Part shown: positions 55,036-64,000 of the stretch, piece by piece | Layout of the letters: each line of letters starts with the position of its first letter | Numbering within the stretch: the first letter of the stretch is position 1 | DNA from: Sanguinoderma infundibulare | Taxonomy: Eukaryota; Basidiomycota; Agaricomycetes; Polyporales; Polyporaceae | DNA length: 64,000 nucleotides | Direction of reading: 5' to 3' | Assembly (NCBI GenBank): GCA_032821775.1 | Contig: JAVLRN010000004.1 | Span: 1,178,001-1,242,000, forward strand | The notes under the pieces: model-generated | Database searches by the model: none | What the model was told of the DNA's origin: nothing | Seen by the model: the letters and a program-made list of their open reading frames with translations, nothing else | Made by a program: the position numbers and the translations under genes

Positions 55036-56142
55036 CTACTCAGTCCCAGGCCAGTCCTTCACTTCGATCCCCAACAGCGCGGGTAAGCGCTTCCAGATCG
55101 CGACCCGTTCGTCCCGGTCGCGCGCAACAACCATGTCCAGGCACTTGACGCACAAAGCCGAGCGGTCGTCGTCGTCGAACACGAACGGAAGGAGAGGGTC
55201 GGGGTGCGCTATCGATCCGGGCAGGTTGTCGAGAGTCTGCAGCAACTTCCGGAGCTGGCGGCGGCAGCTAGAGTCTGACTTGCAGTCGCGGGCGACGCGA
55301 GGGTTGAAGACACGCGAGGCGGCGATGACCCGGGCTTGGATGAGGCGCGGTACCGCCCCAAAGCAGAGCCCGATGTCGTCCAGCGGGAGATACTCCTGCG
55401 ACCCGTCTTCGCGCATGTGCCCTCGGGCGATATCCGGTCCGATGGTGCAGCAAGTAAGGAATGCTGTTGGGAGCAAGCTGTCTTCACCTGTAAGACACGC
55501 CAGATTGACTATGCCGATGCAGCTGGAGTCGGGGAAAGCGGACGGAACGTATGAGCTGGTTTTTGACCAGACATTGAAATCGCATGTGAAATGCGTCTTG
55601 AGGTATTCGATAGAATGGCTGACCAGGATCGACATCTGGTACTTGTGTCCAAGGCGGATGGTTGCGGAGATGGCATCGTATGTTGGTTGAGAGGGAAGAT
55701 ATGCGCTGTTGCGACAAAGGGTAAAGACGGGTCTCTTAAAGACTCGGAGTCAAGAGACTTGCCTGAAGGGGCTCTTGGGCATGATCACTCTGAGAACAGG
55801 TCGAAGGTCTTCCGGTGCGTCCGTCACTGAGACTACTGGGCATCCTGGTTCGGATGTAGAGGACGCGGTGCGAGGCTGGGGGATGGAGAACATGTCTTTG
55901 AAGACTGGAGAGTGGTCGGCGAGAATACCTTTGAAGACACGGAACCCGACGCCACGGGCCACTATGATGATGTTGCCATCATCATACCAGAACTCTTCAT
56001 CTTCGTCCCTCAGCCCAACTCCGACATCCTTGGCCTCGCCTTGGCCGGCGTCCGAGTGGGAGGAACTTGCTGATGGGTCATAGCCTTCAACGCGAGCGCG
56101 TTTGCGGGATGGGCCACTATCGACACGAGGAATATACGACAT
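55036..56142 (-). CDS. Divergent BTB/POZ protein with GC-AG intron, 349 aa
   Basis: Exon 1 56142-55763, exon 2 55705-55036. The intron begins AG|GCAAGT (GC donor) and ends CAACAG, and is phase 2 like the family; no GT alternative keeps the frame. N-terminus RKRARVEGYD; BTB region EEFWYDDGNIIIVARG, FRVFKGILADHSPVFKDMF, CPVVSVTDAPEDLRPVLR. Exon 2: AISATIRLGHKYQMSILVS, GIVNLACLTGEDSLLP, REDGSQEYLPLDDIGLCFG, CVKCLDMVVARDRDER, WKRLPALLGIEVKDW. The most divergent intact BTB copy here; the conserved middle motif RLTDTPSML is altered. Confidence 0.85.
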
Positions 56143-56591
56143 ACAAAGACGAGAAAGATAAATCAATACAGCAGATGGTGGCGGTAGGAGTGCACAACTT
56201 GCAGGCGCGCTGGTCTGCGGATCATGGTGTGATATGGTGATATAATCAGGTCACATCCTAGTCACACATCCTTCGTCACGGGCATTCCCCTTCGTCGGAA
56301 TTGACCGAGATCGGGATGGTGAACTTTCCCGCCATGTCGGCTGAAGCATGGTGGTTATCAAACGGCCTGCTGCTCACAGCCATTGCATGGAAAGCTACTT
56401 TTCCAAGTACAGCACTCGTAAGTGAGGTCCGCTGTGACAACAGCGATGCCTGAGCTCATAAATTCAATAGCCATTGCTGCATCATCATGAAGTTGGGTAT
56501 CCCGTGAAGATTCGTAAACTAATCGTACAAGCGTATGAGACAGCGTAAGAGCCATTACCAAAATCAAAAGCGAGAACAAAACTCTGAAGCG

Positions 56592-58854
56592 TTAAGACGT
56601 GACGATGTTGACAGCGTTCATATGTGCGATGAGGCTCCGAGTCTGTTCCGATCGCGGCCGGAAAGCACAGGAGAATTTCTTGGGATGACTATAGTTGCGG
56701 TCGCGCACTTAGCAAGAAACAGGATGAAACATTGGCACCACGCACCTCACGAAACCAGAGATAAAACCAGCGTCAGGGATGATGTCGAGGCCGGACTTAT
56801 CCTTGGCATAAGAAAGGTCCAAGGCAGCGACGATGTTCGCAGCGGCAAGCCAGATGCTGGAATCGGCAAACATCTGGCCGGGGCAGACTCTGTGGCATAA
56901 CGTCAGTCGTGAAATATCGTGCATGACACAGAAGCGGCCACCTTCTCCCGAATCCAAAGACGACGTTCCTCGCATCCAGCTGCTCGGACTCTACGGCGGA
57001 CATTTGCAAGTACCGGTCAGGATCGAACGTCTCTGGACGGGAGTACACATCCGGGTCCTGGGTCATCCACCTGAAGGACCGTTGTGAGCGGAGTGTCAAG
57101 TGCCACGCGAATGACAGGACGGGACAAACCATATGTTCGGGATAACCATCGTGCCCTCAGGAATGGCGTAACCCCGGTACACATCATCCGATGTCGACGT
57201 GTGTGGGACACCTAATCGACCCGACTCAATTATCAACACTCCGGCTAATGTCATTGATACTGACCCAGTGGCACCGGCGCATTCCATCTAAGATCCCAGA
57301 ATCGTCAACAATGACATTCGCCGGTCGGTTATCGGCCATGAGGCGCACCTGAAGACTTCTTTGATGACGCATTCAAAGTACGGAAGATGCTCACGGTCTT
57401 CAAAATCGGGTAACCTCTCCGGGCCGACGACACGATCAATCTCCGCCCGGGCCTTTTGGTAAACCTCGGGATGGAGCACCATGGCGAGCACGAACGTCTT
57501 CAAGGTTGTCACCGTCTGCGGGAGAAGGGGGGGGCAAAATAATCAGCTCGCGTTCTCCGCAATGCCGCAGAGCACGCACTGTCTCCGAACCCGCTAAAAA
57601 TGCGGAATTAGCATGTGGATTCGGACCTTGGAGTTAACGACGTACCGGCATAGATGACACCTGCCGCACCCTTGATGTCTTCCTCGTGCTCGGCCGTCAG
57701 CTTTCCTTCAGCGAGAGCTTCTTCTATTAGGGAAGCCGTGAACGAAGGCGCCGCCGTCCCTGCCATCTGAAACGACATAAATCACGAGTATTGGGGACGA
57801 GACACTGGGCTCACCATGGCACGCTTGACCATCTCGTACGGCACGTCCAACGTCTGACGTACCAGGCTCTTGACGTAAAACGCCTGGCGCTTGAAGCCGG
57901 ACCCGGGCATCCAGAGCGGAATGCCTTTCACTGCAGGCCAAGCACACGTCAGCCGTTGTGGCGCCGCACCTTCGGTGCCGGTAGCGACGAGCACTCACGA
58001 ATCGGGAAAAAGTCGACCAGCATGGAACCCGGGCTCCCGGCGAGAACAGTCTCTTCTGTGGTGCGCTCCGCGGTCCCGACCAGCTCGTCGCCGAGGGAGG
58101 TCACCCGATAGCCATATGCGATGTCCAGCACCATCGCGGCGGCCCACCTGCACAGCTTCAGGAACTCGCCGACCACGACAGACACGGGAAGTGTGGCGTA
58201 CCGTGTCATATGGTCCGTGAAGAGATCGGGTTTATCGCAGAGCCCAGATAGCAGAGTGTAGGTTTCGCGCCGCTGAATAGGGCGGTAGCTCATGAGGGCA
58301 GGCTTGGACGTGAAGGCGTCCTGCATCCACTTCCGATGCTTGCGAAAGCGTTCTCCGTACGGCAGGTTGTTGATCACGCTGTCCCAGCCCATGCTAGAAG
58401 AACGTCGGTCGTCACGAAGAGGCATCGAAGGGCGGACAAGCTCACAGTTCCTTCAGCAAGATAAATGGAGGCCGGCTTGAATATTTTGCGCTTCGCTTCT
58501 CCATCAATTCCACGGCGGCTTCCCTGGAGTGGACGACGACGACGGGTGTACGGAAGAATTTCGCAAAAACGACGTCCCCTAGGTGTCAGCGTGACCGAGG
58601 TAAGTGGCGTCTCGTCCCCCGAGAGTGTGGAGCCTCATACCGAACAGTCTGCCCCATTCGGCCAATTTTCGTTGCTGGTAGTTCATCGGCAGCTGGTGCA
58701 CGTTGCCGAGGAGCGGCGCAGCCGGCGGGCCAGGCGGGTATTGGGACTTGACGCTCCTGACGTGCTGGACGTACGCGCCGGCAAGCACGAGAGCGGTTAG
58801 AAGGAAGAGGGGCGCCATTGACGCGAGTAGGGCAAGCTGCGACCAGAGAGCCAT
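56592..58854 (-). CDS. Cytochrome P450 monooxygenase, 544 aa, 12 exons
   Basis: Minus exons: 58854-58641, 58578-58446, 58393-57999, 57930-57815, 57766-57646, 57593-57580, 57515-57349, 57287-57265, 57211-57130, 57070-56942, 56889-56746, 56688-56592; all GT-AG, frame closes. N-terminal membrane anchor then [13 protein letters not shown] (hinge), helix-[10 protein letters not shown], helix-I AGSETTVTTL, helix-K KEVFR (ExxR), PDRYL, and heme loop FGFGRRVCPG. All diagnostic residues are present. Similar to O-methylsterigmatocystin-oxidoreductase-like P450s common in wood-decay fungi; ER-bound, needs P450 reductase; substrate unknown. Exons of 14 and 23 nt are notable, the first splitting the oxygen-binding motif. 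No biosynthetic partner genes lie beside it. Confidence 0.93.
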
Positions 58855-58908
58855 GTCGATGGATGGGACGGGGGTTAAGGAACGACGGGGATTCCGAGGA
58901 AGGCCTGC

Positions 58909-58915
58909 TTATAAG
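58909..58915 (-). promoter_or_regulatory. TATA box of the P450 gene
   Basis: CTTATAAG on the minus strand about 55 bp upstream of the ATG. Confidence 0.55.
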
Positions 58916-61900
58916 AAGCTCGGCGGGGCAAACTTCTTTCAAACTGAGTGTTCTGAGTGTAAGATCGCGCGGGTTGAAAATCTTCGGCCTGAACGGATAC
59001 TGTGCTGGCGATCATAATCCCCCGCTTCGGGCGTCACATCTGCCGACGGCGCCACCCGCCATGGGTGCGCGCGCGTATCAACGGAGCGGCCGTTTATGGT
59101 CAGCGGGCGGCCGAACGGGAAGGCGATTTTGTCTGGGGTGGTGGAAGTCGCGTATGTAGTCGAGCGATGCACCGGCATTTTTGGTGATAGACTTTGGGCT
59201 CCGACCTAACGGTGGCGGGTAGGGGAGGGCGAAACGGGAACTCGCGTGTTAGCCAATCACGGTAGCTCGGCTTTTGAACTACATATCTCAAGCGGGCGAT
59301 ATCTCCGGTAGCGGCTGACCACCGCCCACGGGGTGATGGAATGTTCCGTCATGGTGTATGTGGACATGGGTGAGTGATTGCTTGACTGTTGGGCTCGACA
59401 TGTCGATTAGGGTTGTGTGGATGATCTGTCGTTCCAATTGCTCCATGAGGACGTCATGAACGGACTGTCACCGGCACACCCAGCCTGATAAACCTATCGA
59501 GTTTGACACATAGGCCGGGAAGATGGGTAAGATAGGAAAGGGGCGCACTGATGTTCCGTTGAACAGGACGAGGGCTCGAAGCCTCGAGGTTGTACCGGCC
59601 AACATTACAGCGTTCACACAAGGTAGAAGCCCGGTGTTGCCCACAGGTTGTCTCGGGCCTTCACGGGTTAGCGTTGCACGGATCGGCCGATTAGCCTGTG
59701 ATAGAGGTTCCAGAGCAATTCTAGGAACGAGTTGCCCTGGGTCCTGGAGGGATCTAGATGAGACTTTGGGTCTGGAGGTGCGCGCGGCGCCGACGCCGCT
59801 ACATAACACATCAAATGTGTGGGCGTTTTCGGGAACCTACGCGCCACTACAGTCTTCCGCAGTGTCAACGAGGCGTGATTCTGAGCATGAAGTAGCTCCG
59901 CGCTGGCCCGCGCAGGCGTTGATAATGAGGAAGATGAGGCGGAAATAAACCCCGGCTTTCTCGTAAACCCTGAGCGAAGCAAAGAAAACACCGCGTGTTC
60001 AGACGAGGTGAATAAGACAATTCGAGAAATTTGCAGCACGTACGATGACAACGCACGCGGCCGCGCATTAGATCCACGGCTTACGTCTGGGCGTGGCGCC
60101 GGATGTTTTCAACAGGTTCTGATTTGCAGCGCTCTCAGACTATATTCATTTGTTACTCCTTGGGAGGCGAAGGTCGCGATGAAGCAGCAGTGTGGACAGT
60201 GTTCTACAACGCCGGGGCGTACCTATTCAAGACGATAGGCGCTTTCGCTCGAAAGCGAGCATCCTGGTAGCGTTGAGCGTCCCGCACTAGCCGCAATGAT
60301 GCATGATCATCATGCCTCGTGTGATTGCTGATCGCTCTTCAAGTTGACACTGGCACGTTAAAAAGGATACCCAAAACGGCAATCTGTTCTCGTTGAGCAA
60401 TGCTCCGTCCTCTTTTCGATACTGCGGTAGCGGCATTACCACGCAACGTCGCTTTGGCAGTCCGGTGGTCTCACGACTCCGAGGTCCAGCGGATAGCAGT
60501 GTCTGAGGCCGGCCCCTATTAGATGGGTCATCCACCAGAATCTTTTGATCGAAAACTTACTGAGGCTTGCACGATGGGTCTGGGAGAGCCGGGAATCCCG
60601 ATGGCGGTGTAGAATGCTTGGCCCGAGTGCCTCGCGTTCACTCAACTGAGCACCAAGTTCAGAAGAAGAACCAAAACGGTAGTGTTGCATGCATTCCATC
60701 CGCTAACTTACTTGCAGAGATCTGTTGAGACGGTCCCATGTGAATTGCATGCATTCTCTCTAGCAACGCCGGAGACATTGCGAACGGAGCATGACTGGCG
60801 GTGGCCCCGGTCAGGGCCATCCAAGCGCAGCCGTTAGCGTTGAACTGCGGACCTGTGAGCTTGGGCAAAGATGAGTGAAATCTCATGGGGCCATTTGACG
60901 CAAAACGTAGCCTACCATCGAAAGACCGTAGACAATCGTTCACTGCCAATACTTTATCGACGAGGGATTGCGACTGAGGATGGATCATTCCGTACGGAAT
61001 AGAGCACTAATATGCAAGCTGTACAAGCGTGTGCCATAGTCAAGAGCTGATGGCACGAAGAAACTGTGCGTCAGTCTACATGGTATATTTGTCGCCCCAG
61101 AAAGCCAAGCAGCCATGACCGCAGCTCTGAACCAACAGAGGGCTCGAGCGCGGCAGTTTAATGCGTTGGTCAGTGTTTGCAGCCCCGCCGTTGCAAGGCA
61201 GACGTCCAGTAAAACTAAGTCTAACGTAGGTGAATCCACACAGTGTCTGTAAGTCTTGGAGATTGGCCAAAGGGAAGAGGCTACAAGAGGACAACCCGAG
61301 ACGACCGCCGTTGCGCTTGCAATTTGCTTCTAACCCTAACCCCTGTCACGGTAATGACTCACCCGACCTTGGGCGCCAGAACCTCCTTGTGTCGACCGTC
61401 TCTTCGACACTGACATCCATCATTGATTATCTCCAATTGCGCTTCATACTCTCAAACATCGACAATATGTGCCGTCCGCGTGCGGAACAGGAAACGCAAC
61501 GTACATGACGAAGTCACTGTGTTTCGGAGCTGCCAGCGACGTTCGGAGCAGCAGGACGGTGCCTCGCGCGGAGGGAACTTTGGTATGCATACCCGAACTG
61601 TGAGTCTGTATTCATCAGGCGTATATCTTAAGTCTACTTACTCTATGTCGTGATGCTGAACTAAGACTTCCCCCGAGCACCAGGTTGTTTACCGCCTCTA
61701 CAGGTTCCACCGCATGCACGCTGTTCTGAATCGTTGTCAGCTTGGAAACGGTTTCGGTGAGTGATTCATGAGCCGACCTTTGATTGTTCTTCCATGGAGC
61801 GTGTCTTGCCGCCGTTGTTTCCGATATGAGCAAGCTGGCCCTGTATATGTGAAAACCGCTCCTCGTTCCTCTTCCATTCCGTTGCGTAACAAAACTGCAG

Positions 61901-64000
61901 CGGTAGATTGTTTCGGCCGCTAATAATATTCTTGTCACCATTCGAATGCTATACTTGCCACCATTCCATCGCTATACTTGCCACCCTTCCAATGCTATAC
62001 GGCACCTTCGGTTTGCTTGCCTTCCGCACGAGTTCCCGCATCACCGGAGCGTGTTCGATGGCGTGTATCGCACGATGTGTCGACGTTCCTCGGTCAGGAG
62101 AGAAGATTTCTGAGTGTATTCGGACAGCGTATCACCGGGTCGGTCGTTGTCAGGTTCTGATCACAGAGTAGCTCTTATATGCCCAATGTGGTTGCTCTGT
62201 TCACGCTCTTAGGGTGAGTGAGTCCATGCATGATGAGATGTGGTCAACTCAAGTCGCAACATCCCCTCAAATTTAGGGGTCGAACATAGGTTTCCCGACA
62301 TTCGGGCATCCATAGAGTCCCGGCCTGCAGACAAAGTACCACCCGCAAGTAGAAATGCGTCTCACGACGTAACTGGAAGCCGAAGCATGCCGTGATAGCC
62401 GCGGCCTTCGTAACAAGCTTCGTGGTTGCTACAGGTGGACCGATGCCTCATACTGCACCGGTTCTTTCTCATCCCATGTTTCTTAGGTTCATCGACGTCG
62501 GGCGTGTTTGGTAGGCTCCCTCGATGCGCTGAGAAACGTTGTTCACCATTGCCGTTGTCCACTCGCTATGCATGGAGCGGTTTCCGTCGAAACAGCCCCA
62601 CTCAGATCGCGCCATTGCGAGCGATCAGCGCCCTCGGCCCGGTAATCAATGCGCCTAATCTGCGCCCACACCTTTTGCGGAAGCATGAAGCTTGCAGCCC
62701 GATTTGGAGATGCGGGCCTTTTGCTCCTCCTTCCGGCGGCTTCGGTTGATCTTCGCAAAGAAGTCACCACGCTGCTATATTCACACGTTTGTCCTCCGTC
62801 GTGTATCCACGGACTTTACTGGCATCTGTCGTTCGCGATTGGCGGAAAGAACAGCGGTCGCGAGCGACCGATCCCGACATCCGTCTTGACGTTTACTCTT
62901 TTGCCTTCGACCATCAGGACCCCCTGTTCCTAGTTAACTTATCAGACAGCATATCAACCCGATGTCCGACGAGGAACTCGGTCTGGTGCGTCGAAGTGTT
63001 GGAAAACTAGCGCTGTCGGCTTACTGTGCCTGGTCCCCCGGTATTCATTTATTCCAGGAGAGGAGACCCGGCGATATACCCCGGCAGAGTCCTACGCTAA
63101 CGAAAGTCTCGTCATGCGACAGCCTTGGAGCATCAGCCACATGCGCAGTCTCCAACGCACCTGTGGCCAACTGCACGCCGTGCGCCTAAAATACACGACG
63201 CTTCGAAGTACGTCCTACGTACACGGGGGCTCGTCGGATGAAGCATTGCGTTGCAGCTAACAACTGGTTCTAGGTTCTGTTCGGGGTACGGCATCACGTA
63301 CACAGCACCCACTGGCCTCATAGAGTCATAGGCTCGAATCGCTGGTTACCACCTCTCTTCCCAATGTATCCCGGGGGTGAACACATGGTCGGCGGAGGAT
63401 GGTCCACAGGGTTTCTCAGCCCGCTTAGTCATCATAAGTTCTTTCCAAAGCGAGCACTCCCTTTGAACATCATGGGTCGGCCGCAGGTGATTGGATCCCA
63501 GGTTCGCGCGCCCGCATATCTGATTAGGCGGGCCCGTTGTGGCCATGATGCCGTCAACTTTAAACAGAAGGCTTCGCCCACACTGAGCCAAGACTTCTTT
63601 CTACCCATGGTGAGCTTACGGGTTCCTTCTTTGGAACAGAGCTGACTGTCATCGTTCCGCGCCGATGATGTCGCACAGCACCCTCGGCTTCACCGGACTT
63701 ACGAAGTGCGGAACCGCGCGACCGTCGCGTCGGAGAGCTTGGTCGGGGGTCGCTTGCGATCCTTCGGTGGGTCTGGTCTACAAACAAACCGCTTTCAAGC
63801 GCCTTGCTGCTGAATCTCAGGACATCTAGGCGCATCCCGTTCATCCTTCAATAGTCCGCCACCAGTTGTCTGGATTGAACGTCAAGTAACCTTTGACTGC
63901 CCCTTCTCCCAAACGTGGTCACCCTATGTACTCTGCCCCTGCGGCTGGAAATCGGGAGTGCAAAGGAGATTCGCCGCTCCATAATTGGCAGCATATTCCC
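58916..64000. other. Gene-poor stretch, no supported gene
   Basis: About 5 kb with only short, unrelated open frames in both strands. No transposase, reverse-transcriptase or other family motif was recognised. It may be decayed repeats. Minor items: two telomere-type units (CTAACCCTAACCCC, near 61331-61344) and the 23-bp repeat at 61936-62004. Confidence 0.5.
61936..62004. repeat. 23-bp tandem repeat, three copies
   Basis: Units at 61936-61958, 61959-61981 and 61982-62004 share CACCATTC..ATGCTATACTTGC with a few changes; the third is the most diverged. Confidence 0.85.

Noticed and set aside
60659..60988. 109-residue minus frame
   Set aside because: No homology, codon pattern or splice context; treated as chance.

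Overview
The window is nuclear DNA of a filamentous basidiomycete (Agaricomycetes; a wood-decay type such as Polyporales is my guess). Genes are split by many 50-65 bp GT-AG introns, GC content is moderately high, and the families are typical of that group: Plavaka transposase, BTB/POZ proteins with a C-terminal CxxC motif, HET-domain proteins, an isoprenylcysteine methyltransferase (ICMT) array, a 7-TM family, an expansin-like protein and a multi-exon P450. I see no rRNA, convincing tRNA, CRISPR or bacterial features. Exon models were joined by hand from splice sites, reading frame and comparison between paralogues inside the window.

Layout. 1-1.8 kb: decayed Plavaka transposon. 1.9-7.1 kb: a 12-exon DUF6532-like gene whose two oversized introns hold antisense fragments of other genes (DUF262-like, a cytochrome-b5/MAPR-like N-terminus, Raptor). 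7.2-16.3 kb: BTB fragments and an inverted pair of HET genes, one frameshifted and one intact. 16.7-25.8 kb: four ICMT-like genes, three intact and one lacking exon 1, among BTB and F-box debris. 23.5-40.7 kb: BTB genes and pseudogenes, an SDR fragment, a MITE and two members of a 7-TM family. 41.1-42.3 kb: secreted expansin-like gene. 43.7-44.4 kb: degenerate repeats. 45.7-48.5 kb: two more 7-TM genes. 49.3-51.3 kb: decayed membrane-protein gene split by a hAT-like non-autonomous element. 51.8-56.1 kb: three BTB genes. 56.6-58.9 kb: a 12-exon P450. 58.9-64 kb: gene-poor.

The window reads as an accessory region evolving by local duplication and loss. Four families (BTB, HET, ICMT, 7-TM) each have intact copies beside truncated or frameshifted ones, and paralogues share exon lengths and intron phases. 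The genes do not form an obvious pathway. BTB proteins may be adaptors and HET proteins self/non-self effectors, but those roles are inferred from families. The most unusual structures are the antisense gene-fragment inserts in the introns of the DUF6532 gene, the hAT-like element inside a dying gene, and the BTB-HET-BTB mosaic near 40 kb.
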